Assembly: GCF_037893015.1 (NCBI RefSeq)
Contig: NC_133666.1
Span: forward strand, 625,097,852-625,161,851
DNA length: 64,000 nt
Source: Macrotis lagotis
Lineage: Eukaryota > Chordata > Mammalia > Peramelemorphia > Peramelidae
Direction: 5' to 3'
Position numbers and translations under genes: made by a program. Each line of letters opens with the position of its first letter. Position 1 is the first letter of the stretch. Under the pieces are notes generated by a model that saw only the letters and a list, made by a program, of their open reading frames with translations, was not told where the DNA came from and searched no databases. Shown here piece by piece: positions 1-12,800 of the stretch.

Positions 1-485
1 CTTCTTCCCATCACTCTGTAAAACAAAAACATTGTTTATAGACCATATATGTATATATATAGACAGCTTGATTTCTGACCCTAAAATTCTAATTTTGGGT
101 CTCCATTCCTTCATCCTTTTCTCTATAACTAAAAATTAACAATTACTTTATATTACTCAAAATACTAGTCTTCAGAAGTTGACCAATAACCCACTTCTTA
201 AACATATGAGAATATATATCACTTTGGCTAGTGACTACAAAAAGAGTAAAAATATCTTGCTCTCTTACTATATGTAGTGCAGGAGAAAAGGGGACATCTC
301 TCCAAATCCAAAAGGGGAATGATCAAAACAACCTTCCTCAAGCAGGCATTTGTGAAGCCAAAGAGAGGTATTAGTGCCAACTGCCAACTCTCCTGAAAAT
401 GCCTCAAAAACCAAGGCTGGGAAAAGTTTAAATAAATTTTAATAAATATTTTAAAATGTGTAAATATTTTCAAAAATAAATTGGA
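1..485. other. DNMT1 intron 17 sequence, no gene seen
   Basis: AT-rich intronic DNA; nothing recognised apart from low-complexity TATA runs. Confidence 0.6.
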
Positions 486-612
486 GGGGCAGCTAGGGGA
501 TAGAGCACAGGCCCTGAAGTCAGGAGGACCAGAGTTCAAATCTAACCTCACATAACTGCCTACTTGTGTGACCTTGGGCAAGTCACTTAACCCCATTGCC
601 TTAAATTTTAAA
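486..612 (+). mobile_element. CORE-SINE (marsupial tRNA-related)
   Basis: GGGGCAGCTAGG head, missing part of the A-box region, and a CTTGGGCAAGTCACTTAACC tail. Confidence 0.85.
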
Positions 613-734
613 AAATATTGGAAAAAAATATACTCTTCTTAGAACATTCATTCAAAACCTCAATTTCTTGTGACTAATTGGCTTGACTAAGCAGTTAACA
701 AATTTTACTATTTCTAACTTCACATCTCAGCTGG

Positions 735-890
735 GACAAGCTGTGTGATCTGATCCCAAGCAATATTTAACTCTGTGCCTCAGTTTCTTCATCTATAAAA
801 TGAGCATTGGCTCTCAATGTTGTTATGAAGATCAAATGAGATGTTTGTACAGTGCCTAGGCACAAGGTAGGTGCTTAACAAATGTTTTCC
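735..890 (+). mobile_element. MIR
   Basis: Old MIR: TGTGCCTCAGTTTCTTCATC, ATAAAATGAG and the GGTGCTTAACAAATGTTT end. Confidence 0.75.
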
Positions 891-904
891 TCCCCCTACT
901 TACA

Positions 905-1063
905 AAAGCTACCACTATAGAACAGGCCCTCATCACTGCACATTTAGATTATTGTAATAGCTTCCTAATTGATTACACAGGCTCAAATATCCCTCCCCTG
1001 CCTCAGTACTACAATCCATCTCACACACTACTACCAAAGTAATTTCATTAAAATATAAATCTG
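905..1063 (+). mobile_element. L2, first part
   Basis: Matches the L2 ORF2 3' region (CTCATCACTGCACATTTAGA, ATTGTAATAGCTTCCTAATT). It resumes at 2728 after an L1 insertion. Confidence 0.7.
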
Positions 1064-2727
1064 TAAACCTAAATAATTTGAAAAATATTAATTGCTCATT
1101 GGTAGATTGGGCCAACAACAAAAATGGCAACACAACCTAAATCAATTTATTTCATCAACATCATGCCAATCAAATACCAAAGGTTTGCTTTATGAAATAA
1201 AATAATAACAATATTCATCTAGAGGAACAAAAGTTCAAGGACCTCAAGGAATGGGGAAAAAAGGAAACCTAGCATTACCAAATCTCAAATCATATACCTA
1301 AAAACAGTATTCATCTAGATGATCTGCTATTGCTTTAAAAAACTGAGTGATAGATTAGAAACAGATCAGGTCTATAATATACAAAAGCAAACAATAATAT
1401 CCTATTGGTTCAGAAAATCCACAGACCCCAGTGACAAGAGTAAAGACTATTTGACAACAGGAAAGTAGAAATTAGGCTTTTAACATTTCATATGATATAA
1501 AGAAAATTTCAAAAATTGATTAATGATGTAGACAAGAAAGCTCTATCATAAGCAAATTAGAGACATTAGAAATTATCTTTTCAATCAAGAAAGCTCTATC
1601 ATAAGCAAATTAGAGACAGAAGAAATTATCTTTTCAATCTATCAATAGAGGAAGAATTCCTGACCAGTCAAAATATCTGGGGCCATAGAAGATAATGGAC
1701 AATCTAATTATACAAAAATAAAAAGTTTCTGCACAAACAAAACCAATGCATTAAAATCAGAAGTAAACAGATTAACTGGGGTTGAGAGGTGGGGTGAACT
1801 CTACAGCAAGTTTCTCTGATAAAGATATTAGGAAATTATTCAAATTTTTAAAAAAGTAAAAAAAAAAAATAAAAAAACTTTCAAAAGTAAATAATTAAAA
1901 GGTATGTAGAAGTAGCTTTTAGAGGAAGGAATCCAAGCTATATGAAAATTATAAAAATATAAGTTAAAGCAATTCTGAAGCTCCCTACTCACATAGCCCC
2001 ATCATATTGGCAGAGATGGGGAAAAAAAAAGAAAATTACAAAATATTGGAGAGACTATTGGAAAAGAGGAATATTATAGCATTGTTGATGAAGTGTTATG
2101 AATTGACCTAGACATTCTGAAAAGCAATATGGAACTACGTCCCAAAAATCGCTAAACAATACTTTGAACTAGTGATATGATCAGGCCTAAACCTCAGGGA
2201 GAACAAATTTTAAAATATAGGATACATACATACAAAAATTATTTATGGCAGCTCTTTTAATAGTTGCAAAAAACTAGAAACTAATCTGAAGGGGAAACTA
2301 CATATTAGGAAATGGTTAAATAACTTAAGGCCCATAAATGGAATGGAATACTATTGTACCATTAAGAAATGACAAAAGGGACAGGTTAAATGAAAATTGG
2401 GAAGAACTCTATGAATGATAAAGAGTGAAATGAGTAAAAACTGTAACAATCTGTACAATGACCAAAATTCTATAAAGAAAATTTTTTTTTAAATTTTAAA
2501 ATTTTAACCAATGTTAATAAACTACAATTTCAGAAGATCCTTAAAGATAAGTACACCTCCTGACAGAGGAGAAATGCTTTAACATAAAATGGAAAAATAC
2601 ATTTTTTTGGCCTGGCCAACGCCAAAATTTTTTTTGCTTGACTATAATTATGAAGTTTCTATTTGTCTTTATTTTTGTGGTGGTTGAAATTGAAAACAAA
2701 TGAAAAAAATTTTTTTAAAGTACAGAA
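1064..2727 (+). mobile_element. L1 (ORF2 C-terminal part and 3' UTR), inserted in L2
   Basis: Degenerate L1: AATTGCTCATTGGTAGATTG and a TTTGCACAAACAAAACCAATGC-like stretch of ORF2, then the marsupial L1 3' UTR. It contains a 53-bp tandem duplication at 1533-1638. Confidence 0.75.
1533..1638 (+). repeat. 53-bp tandem duplication inside L1
   Basis: Units 1533-1585 and 1586-1638 begin CAAGAAAGCTCTATCATAAG and differ at two bases. Confidence 0.9.
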
Positions 2728-3350
2728 ATGACCATATGGCTCCCTTAATTAACACCAGTGGTTTTCTATTGTCTCTATGGTAAGATATAAATTCCTAAGT
2801 ATTTTATACTCTGCTCCAACTTTTCTTCTAGACTCATTGGAAATTATTCTGTGCCTTTTCCTGTACTATACATTCAAGTCAAACTGATGTTCTTTCTGTT
2901 CTTCATATACAACTTTGCCATTTCCCATCTGTATGCCTTTACAGTCTCTGAACCACATGGCTTGGAATGTCCTCGTTCCTTACTCTTGTCTCAGTGCCTC
3001 TCTCTTCCTTTAGGTCATAGGCTAAACATCACATTCTATATAAAGCCTTTGCTAATTCTACTCAAAAGTTTGTGCCCTCCTGATTACTTAGCTGGGACTT
3101 GGACAAATCACTTAACCCCATTGCCTTGCAAAACCCCCCAAAAATTTGTGCCCACCCTCTCAAACTGCCTTGTATTTAACTACTTTGCATATAGTTGCAT
3201 TTTGATTTTATATTTAATATATATATATATGTATATATTTAAAGATACTTGTCAATGAACACTTCTTAAGGACGGGCCTCTGTTTGTATCTCCAGCACCA
3301 AAGCATAGCATTGGCATATAACAAGCACTTAATATCAATTGATTCTAAAA
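2728..3350 (+). mobile_element. L2, second part, with nested SINE
   Basis: L2 3' portion continuing from 1063, ending in the GGGCCTCTGTTTGTATCTCC AGC-type tail; interrupted by the SINE at 3078-3144. Confidence 0.7.
3078..3144 (+). mobile_element. Truncated CORE-SINE in L2
   Basis: Tail half only (CACTTAACCCCATTGCCTTG), flanked by TTTGTGCCC at 3069-3077 and 3145-3153. Confidence 0.8.
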
Positions 3351-3680
3351 AGGTACTAACAATAGTCTCTACCCTATTTGCATATATCAACTTAAAGTCT
3401 GCCAAGTGTTTTCCTGACAATAACCCTGTGAGGTAGATAGTGCAAAGGATTATACAGGTTTTTTTGTCAGAGGACATCCTGGGAGGGTTGGTGAGCTGGG
3501 TAACAAAATCTTCCAGCTGTTCCGATTTCCAAAAAACCTGAAAAGTTAAGCATCCTTGAAATTAAATGAAGAAGAGAATTTTTTGACCACCAGAAACCTC
3601 CATGTGTTTCTTAGAACAGAAATATTAAAAAATATATATATTCCTAAGAATGAGAAAAAAGAAACTTTTTAAACTATTAC

Positions 3681-3828
3681 CTTGATTGGAGCTCCAACCC
3701 AGGAGATCCTTGTCTTGTTCTGTTTCTTTTTCCTCCCTTGAAGCATTTTTTTGGGTGAGGGCATTTCAGGAATATTATCATCAACTTCTTCATCTTCATC
3801 AGCCTCTCTCACAGCCAGATTTGGACAC
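3681..3828 (-). CDS. DNMT1: DNMT1 coding exon 17 (CXXC end, autoinhibitory linker)
   Basis: A 148 bp exon beginning with the last CXXC cysteine (RCPN) and the acidic linker [18 protein letters not shown], then [10 protein letters not shown] leading to BAH1. Last DNMT1 exon recognised in the window; the next is expected left of position 1. Confidence 0.96.
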
Positions 3829-6800
3829 CTAGAAAGTCACTGATCTTCAGTATAAGATTTTAAGATGAACTCTGGTGACTAGGAATAATTCATGTTTATT
3901 ATATAGAAAAACAAAGAGCCTCTTTGCAAGAACAAATTACAATAGCAGCTCTCTGAACTAAGTCAAGTCTGTCTCAAATGTTTCATTAGGAATCTGGGAT
4001 CTTAGAGCCTGCCTTTCGCTGCAGAACAATAAGCATAAGCATATTGGTAACAGACTCTACCAAACTGAACAGCCTTCAAAAAAAGACCCAAATGGAACCA
4101 TGAATTCATCCAATCTTTCTGGAGAGAAATTTGGAATTATGCCCAAAGGGCAACAAAAATGTGCATTCCCTTTGATCCAGCAATACCACTACTGGGCCTA
4201 TACCCTGAAGAGATGATGAAAAAGGGTAAAAACATCACTCATAGCAGCCCTGTTTGTGGTGGCAAAGAATTAGAAATCAAGTAAATCTCCATCAATTGGG
4301 GAATGGCTCAACAAACTGTGGTATATGTATGTCATGGAACATTATTGTTCTATTAGAAACCAGGAGGGAAGGGAATTCAGGGAAGCCTGGAAGGATATGC
4401 ATGAACTGATGCTGAGCAAGATGAGCAGAACCAGAAAAACACTGTACACCCTAACAGCAACATGGGGGTGATGATCAACCTTGATGGACTTGCTCATTCC
4501 ATCAGTGCAACAATCAGAGGTAATTTGGGGCTTTCTGCAATGGAGAATACCATCTGTATCCAGAGAAAGAATTATGGAGTTTGAACAAAGACCAATGACT
4601 ATTACCTTCAATTTAGGGGGAAAAAAACTTATCTTATTATGTAATTTTGCTATCTCTTATACTTTATTTTTCTTCCTTAGGGATATGATTTCTCTTCCAG
4701 CATTCAATTTAAATCAATATATACCCATTGAAACAATGTATAGACTGGCAAATTGCCTTCTGGGGGGGGGGGGAGCAAGATTAGGTGAAAATTCAAAATA
4801 AATAAAAACTCAAAATAAATAAAATCTTTGGGGGAAAAAAGAGACCCAAAGATGACCACATAATGATTTTCTAGGGACCAAACTACTTAGATTGAGAGAA
4901 TCACCACATAGTTTGACTACAGGATAAAATATGATTCAGACCCCAGTGGCTCTTTAAGGCTTTTAACTTAATACTTTTACAAGTTTTTATGGAAAAAATA
5001 GACAACAAATTTTGATTTTTCATTTTAGTGAGAGCCCTGTGATAGCTCAGCTTCTTTTCCTAAAGCTTTTAGTAAATGCATAGAGGACCGCATAAAACTG
5101 TACTGTGAGCTGCCATTTTGGACAGTCCTGTCCTAAAGTATAGAAGATGAATACCTTCAAAGACTGGACTTCAAGCCTTGCAGGAAAGTGATCAAGAACT
5201 GGACATGAATGAAAAGTTGAGAGGAGTCTTTTATATGATGAGCCCTAACGTGGGACATTTCTTTATAAATTTGTGTTATCCTAAACAAGAAAAGAAAGCA
5301 CCCAGTACATGACATGGCTCCTAAGAAAAGCTGTGTTTTTACCTCCTCTGTAGACAAGCCTGCTTGCTGCGTCCACTGCCACCAAATTTAATCATATCCT
5401 GACAGGCTTTACATTTTCCACACTCGGGTTGTTGGCAAACCTGGAATAAAAGAGTATCTTGTTTTCAAAGGTTATGACTGAAGCTAATAAATCTATATTA
5501 AAAATTGAAATCATAAAGAAATATAAAAAAGCCATCTGAGGAGCAGAGTTAAGATGGCAGCATGAAGGCAGGAATTCCAGAAACTCATTCACCAAAAAAA
5601 CTCCAAAAGCCATCAAATTATAACTCTAGCAAAATTTAGGGGCAGAACCCACAGAAAGACTGAGTGATACAATTTCCCAGTCTAAGACAACTTAAAAGTT
5701 CCACAGGAAGATTTGTTCCACCGGGACTGGGCGTGGGTAAAAGCCACAGCATAACTGCAGTAGCAGCGCAGCACAGCTGGGTAGGGCACCTGAGTCTGTG
5801 GCAGAGGGGGCAATTTCCAAACCTTTTCACCCAGGGATCATTGGGGACAGCCAGAAGAGCTAGTGAGAGAAATTGGCATCAGGCTATGACAGAGCTCAAA
5901 AAAAGACTTTGAAAATCAAATGAGGGAGTTGGAAGAAAAACTGGGAAAAGAAAGGAGATGCAGGAAAAACATGAAAATGAAGTCAGCAGCTTAGTCAAGG
6001 AAATCCAAAAAAATGCTGAAGAAAATAGCATGCTAAAAACCAGCTTAGGTCAAATGGATAAAACAGTTCAAAAAGTTACTGAGAAGAATGCTTTAAAAAG
6101 CAAACTTGGCCAGATGGAAAAAGAGATAAGAAAACTCTCTGAGGAGAACAAATCCTTCAGACAAAGAATAGAACTCAGGGAGATTGATGAATTTATGAGA
6201 AATCAGGACTCATTACTTCAAAACCCCAAAAAAATGAAAAATTAGAAGAAAATTGAAAAAAAAACTGATATAGAAAACAGATTTAGAAAAGATAATTTAA
6301 AAATTATTGGAATACCTGAAAGTCATGATCAGGAAAAGAGCCTTGACATCATTTTCAAAGAATTACTACAGGAAAATTGCCCTGCTATTCTAAAAGCAGA
6401 GGGCAAAATAGAAATGGAGAGAATCCACCGATCCCCCTGAGAAAGAGATCCCAAAAAACCAACCACTAGGAATATTATAGCCAAATTCCAGAACTCCCAA
6501 CTCAAAGAGAAAATATTACAAGCAGCCAGAAGGACACAGTTCAAATATCGTGGAGCTGCAGTCAGGATCACACAGGACTTAGTAACAGCTACATTAAAAG
6601 CTCGTAGGGCTTGGAATATAATATACCGGAAGGCAAAAGAGCTTAGAATGCAGCCAAGAATCAACTACCCAGCAAGGCTGAATGTCCTCTTCCAGGGAAA
6701 AAGATGGACTTTCAATGAACCAGGGGAATTTCAAATGTTCCTGTTGGAATGGCCAGAGCTGAACAGAAGGTTTGATCTTCAGATACAGGACTCAGGTGAA

Positions 6801-9800
6801 GCATGGAGATTGGAGGAGAGGGGGAAAATATGAGGGACTTAATGATGAACTGCATGTATTCCTGTATAGAAAAATGACACTGATAATAATCATATGAACC
6901 TTCTCAGTTAATAAAGCAGGTAGAAGGAGATTTTATAGTTGAAGCACAGGAGAAACCTGAATTTGAAGAAAAAATAGGTGTAAAAATGGAGTCAATAGAA
7001 AAAAGGGAAATGTAATGGGAGAAAGAAAAAAGAGAGGGAATAGGCCAAGATATCTCATATAATAAGATTTTTTTTATTACAATGAGCTATTGCAATGATA
7101 TGGAAGGGGGGAGGCAAGGGGGAATGAGGGAATCTTCGCTCTCATCAGAAGAGGCTTGGAGAGGAAACAGCATATATACTCAATGGGGTACAGGCATCTG
7201 GAGTAAGAAGGAGAGGGGGGGACAGGGGGAAGGGGGGTAATGTGAGTGATAGAGGAGAGGATGGACCATGGGGGGAAAGTGGTCAGATATAACACATTTC
7301 ACTTTTTATTTCTTGCAAGGGGCTGGGATTGGATGGCCTGTCTGGGACCACAGGGCCAGGTGGATTCTGGGCCTAAGGGGTGGTATGGGGGCTGGAGGCC
7401 TCTTGGCCCCAGAGCCAGGGATCTGTCTGCTGCACCACTCAGCTACCCTACAGCAGAGTCAGAGTGAAAGGAGAGAAAAAATATAGTACATGGTAGCAGA
7501 GAAATATGAAAGGAGGGAGTTGCAATCAACAATGGCAACAGTGGAAAAATATGGAAGTAAGTTTTGTGATGGACTTATCATAAAGAATGTGATCCATCTG
7601 CGACAGAATTGTTGGTGTTGGAACAAAGACTCAAGCACATTTTTTTATTATTATCATTTGGGGAGGGGGGTGCAGGGCAAATGGAGCTGGGTGGCCTGCC
7701 TGGAGCTGCATAGCAGGGTGATCGTTGGTTGTCTGAGGCCAGATTCAGACCCGGGTGCTCCTGGCTCAAGGGCCAATGTTCTGTCCGCCACCCAGCCACC
7801 CCTACTAGTATTACTATTTTATTTTATTTTGGGTCTTTTTTTGGTTTCTGCAGGGTAGTGGGGTTCGGGTGGCTTGCACATCACACGGCTGGGTGATTGT
7901 TGGGTGTTTGGGACCAGATGTGGGCTTGGGTGCTCATGGCTCCAGGGCTGGTGCTCGGTCCATTGAGACACCTGGCCATACCTACAATTATTACTATTAT
8001 TTTTTTTAATTTTAATTTTTTTCTCTCCCCTTTACTTTATTGCTCAAGTGAGTCTATATTTATGGGGGGAGAGGGTATTTTGTTTACTCTTAAACAAGAA
8101 TATTTTATTAATGTATAAATAACATTATTTGTACAAAATGAGAATATTAAATAAAAAATTTTTTTAAATTAAAAAACAAACAAAAAAAAGAAATAATATG
8201 GCAAAATTTCCCCTGAAATCCTAGAAGTAGAGGATAAAATAGAAATTGATGGAATTCACCAATCACCTCCTGAAAGAGATCCCAAAAGAAAAACTTCCAG
8301 GAACATTATAGCCAAACTCCAAAACTCCCAAGTCAAAGAGAAAATACTAAAAAGTTGCTAAAAACAAGCAATTCAACTACTATGGCTCTATAGTCAGGAT
8401 TACACAGGATCTAGCAGCATCTACATTAAGGGCTTGTAGGGCTTGGAATATGATATTCTGGAAAGCAAAAGATCTTGGTTTACAACTGAGAATCAACTAC
8501 CCAGCAAAACTGAACATCCTCGTTCAGGGGAAAAGATGGGACTTTCAATGAAACGGGACTTTCAAACTTTCCTATTAAACAACCAGAGCTAAACAGAAAG
8601 TTTGATCTCCAAGTACAGGACTCTGGTGAACCATAGAGGGGGTGGAAGAGAAGGACTAACTATGAGGAACTTAATGATGTTGAACTGTTTGTATTCCTGC
8701 ATGGGAAGAAGATATTGATAACTCATATTAACTTTCTCATTTATAAGAGCTGTTAGGAGCATATATAGACAGGGAACAGGAAGAAGCGGGACATAATGGT
8801 GTAATACAGTAAAAAGATGGATCAATGGGTGATAAAGGAGAAAGTACTGGGAGGAAGGAAAAGGAGATGAAGAAAAAGCTAAGAAATTTCACATAAGAGT
8901 CAAGAAAAAGCTTTTTCAATGGAGTGGAACTGGGGAAGGTGAGGGGGAATGAATGAGCTTTCATTTTCATCACAAATGGCTCAGAGAGGAAATAACAGGC
9001 ACACTTAATAAGGTATAGAAATCTATCTTACCCTAGAGAAAAATGAGAGGAAAGGGGTAGGTTAAGAGGGAATGAGGAAGGAAGGGGGGAGTAGGTGATA
9101 GAAGAGGGAAGATCATAGGAGAGGGCACTCAGATTCAACACACTCTGAACACTCAGAATAAAAGAGAGAATAGAACAGATGAGAGTGAGGAGGAACAGAG
9201 TGGAGGGAAATACAGCTAGTGATAGTAACTGTGGGAAAAATATTGAAGCAACTTCTCTGGTGGTTATGATGGGTAAGGCAACTCATCCCAGAGACAGAGC
9301 CATTGGAATCTGAACACAGACTGAAGTACACTTTTTTTTCCCTCTTTCTCACTACTCTTGAGGTTTGTCATCTTTTTTGTGGGGAGGAGGGAGTTTTATG
9401 ATTACTCTCACAACAAGATTATTGTAATAATATAAAATAAACAAAAAAAAGTCAGATGAAGTTTCATTAAATAGTCAGACAACACAATTTTCTCCTAGAG
9501 ATGGAAAGATAGCATTGACTTTAGAGGAACATTTCTCTAAGACCTACACACTCTATAATGTTACTCCATAAGAAGGAATGGAACAGTACTGAGAAGAAAT
9601 TAAACACTTTGTGCTCCCTGAGTGAGGGTTGTCAGAGACCATCCTAAGCTTAGATTGATGGAAAGTGCAGCAGAATTTTGAACACCTAGAAGGCTGACAA
9701 AGCACCATCACTAATAAAGATTTTACAAGTCTACAACATGAAGAAATGAAGTCCTGGGGGCGGCTAGGTGGCGCAGTGGATAGAGCACTAACCCTGGAGT

Positions 9801-12800
9801 CAGGTATACCTGAGTTCAAATCCAGCCTCAGACACTAATAATTACCTAGTTGTGTGGCCTTGGGCAAGCCACTTAACCCCATTGCCTTGCAGGAAAAAAA
9901 AAAGAAAAAAAAGAAAGGAAATCCTCAAAACTGCTTTTTCTGAGTCATCAAATACCTTGAATACTCAAAGATAGTTCATCTAATCTAATTACATTAGCTT
10001 TTAGGCAGTTGATATTTGTTACCCACTGAAAACCATTTATTATCCAAAGAATAACATTCAGGACAAATATCTTGTTCATCAAGGATCATACTTACAATCT
10101 CAAAGAAAGTTGTGTCCCTAAAATTTTCTTTGTACTAACTCAAATTTTAACTCTATCCAAGTGTGTGTTACCTCACAGACACCACAGCGCCGCCGCTTCA
10201 TGGCATTCTCCTTGTCTTCTTCTCTTTCATTCTTTTCAATTTGCTCTGAGAAGAAAGTATCAAAAATCAAGTAGACTAGTTTGGTGGTAGTGGCTTTGGT
10301 TGGTCCTTTTTCCTTGTCTATTTTGGTAGGATGTCTAATAGCTTGTCGCCTTGCAGCTCGTCTGAAAGTCAGAAATCACAATAACAAATAAGAATGCTTT
10401 GATCAAGAGGCAAAATAAAGGGTCAGCATACAAAATAAAATGGAATGGAAAAAAATTATCTTTCTAAATGTATAGATTCAGTGTCTGCACTGCAAAAATA
10501 ATTAAGCCAAAGAATTGGAAATTGAGGATCCCCATCAACAGGAGAATGGTTGAAAAAGTTATATGCTAAGAAATCAGGAGCAGTCAGATTTTAGAGAAGC
10601 ATGGAAAAGAATTGCATAAACTGATGCCGAGTGAAGTGAACAGAACCAAGAGAATATCGTACACACTAACAACATCTTGAGATAATCAACTGTGAGAGGC
10701 AGCTCCTCTCAGCAGTTCAGAAATCAAGGAAACTCTTCAGAGTCCGGCTATGGACAATGCCATACATATCCAGAGAGATAATTATGGCATCTGAATGCAG
10801 AGCAAGGCATACTATATTTGCTTTTTTTTTTAAGGTTTTTACAAGGATTTGAACCCAGGTACTCCTGACTCCAGGGCCAGTGTTTTATCCACTGCGCCAC
10901 CTAGCCACCCCTCATATTTACTTTTAAAAAACTTTTCTGTTTTTTCTTTCTCATTTCTTTCCCTTATCCCTTAGTTCTAATTCCTCTTTCACAACATGAC
11001 TAATATGAAGGTATCTTAAACATGAATGTACATGTACAACTTTGACCAGACTGTTCAATGCCATTGGGGGGGGTGGGGGAGAGGGAAAGAGGGTAGTAGA
11101 AAAATGTGGAAATAATAAATATGCAAATGGATAAATGCTGAAAAACTACCAATGCAAGTAATTGGAAAAATAAAATTCAATAAAAAAAAAATTTCAGGCG
11201 TTTTAATTCAGAAAAGATGCAATCGATCATCAAATCAGAAAGATCACCTCCTATTACACCACCAGTCATACCAAGGAGGCACTAGAAGATTTTCACCAAA
11301 ATGCCCAAACCAGGGAAATGAACATACAAGGAATTCTATCTCCCTCTAACAATCTAAGTCTGTCATATGGATTATCATACTAATAAGTAATTTCAAGATT
11401 TTACAGAATAACGCTTTAGAATTAGAAAAGTTTAGTCTTTGTGACTATCAAAATGGAAATAATTCCTTTTTAAAAAAATATATCATTTTTATCTTTTTGT
11501 TTATGCTTAGGGTTTTTTTGGCAAGGCCACAGAGTTAAGTAACTTGCCTAAGGTAATTAAGTGTCTGAGACTGGATTTGAACTCAGGTCCTCCTGACTCC
11601 AGGGTCAGTGTTCACCCACTGAGTCACCTAGCTGTCCCAAATTATAATTCCTAACAATCCTTACCTTTTCCCCAAGGTGACACCAGCTAATTTAATTAAA
11701 TCTCTCATGCAGGGTGTAATAATGACAGGTTGCTCATCACTATCTCCAGCTTCATCATAACTTTCTACTTGTTCCACCACAAATTGAGCATGTCGAAGAA
11801 GAGAATCTTCTGTGAATCGATTGAAATTCAGTCCAGCTGGAGGAACAGTGGTCTTTTAAAAGGAAGGAGACACAAATAAAAATAAAAAGTTAATCTTCTC
11901 TTATCAACAAGCAAAGCTACCAGTCTGAATTTAAGGTTTTATATTGGAAACACTTCTCATAATCAGAAAAAGATCAGCCTGGCATTATGTCAAACTTTAT
12001 TGATATGGAATAATAGGAACAGATTCTTTAAGAGCCCCAAATTCTATTTTCTATTTGCAATTAGCTTAGACCTTGCATTCGGCAAGTTAAGGATTGAGCA
12101 CACTTACTTCAATCTTATTGAGCAAATCTTCATAACTGACATCAGGGTTATTCTGTAAGAATTCAACAACTATTTTACTCATATAGATCTTCTCCTGCAT
12201 AAGTGCAAATATAGGTGCATATTCCTCACTAGGAGCCATCAGAATATAATCTGCAAATGCTAGAAGATAAAATGGATTATATATAGTGAGGAAATGACAC
12301 AGGGAAACACAAATGAAAAACACTTAAGGCAACAAATTCAGCTGAAATGGAGTGAGTACAAGAGCACCAATGATGAATATATCAATTTTGAGACAGCACC
12401 TGCTTTCCAAAAGACCCTGAGATCCTCCAGCCTGGAAGCTACTGGATGAGGTAGTGCAGTAGGTCTGAAGTCAGGAAGACTCATTCTCTCAAGTTCAAAT
12501 CTGGCCTCAGACACTTACTAGTTGTAGGACCCTGGGCAAGTCTCTTAACCTCATCTGCCTCTGTTTCCTCATGTGTAAAATGAGCTACAGAAGAAAATGG
12601 CAAACCACGCCAGTATCTCTGCCAAGAAAACCCCAAAAGGATCATGAAGCATCAAGAGTAGCATAGCGGGTAGGGGGCGGCTAGGTGGCGGAGTGGATAA
12701 AGCACTGGCCCTGGAGTCAGGAGCACCTGGGTTCAAATCCAGTCTCAGACACTTAATAATTATCTAGCTGTGCGGCCTTGGGCAAGCCACTTAACCCCGT

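Larger units (their letters stand above)
5531..8185 (+). mobile_element. HAL1 (half-L1) carrying three GC-rich SINEs
   Basis: L1-like 5' end (AAGATGGCAGCATGAAGGCA), then an ORF1-type coiled coil (5958-6245: [20 protein letters not shown]) and the RRM/C-terminal domain ([35 protein letters not shown]), directly followed by 3' UTR and A-tail with no ORF2: the definition of HAL1. About 2.1 kb without inserted SINEs. ORF1 is broken. Confidence 0.82.

Noticed and set aside
2851-3258. 135-codon frame in DNMT1 intron 17
   Set aside because: It is an L2 remnant with a nested SINE.
3471-3530. Possible additional DNMT1 exon on the minus strand (TTTTCAG followed by an open stretch)
   Set aside because: The translation does not resemble the expected TDGKKSYYKK start of the next exon.
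5958-6833. Coiled-coil protein-coding gene
   Set aside because: The coiled coil and following RRM-like part are L1/HAL1 ORF1, broken and followed by a transposon 3' UTR.
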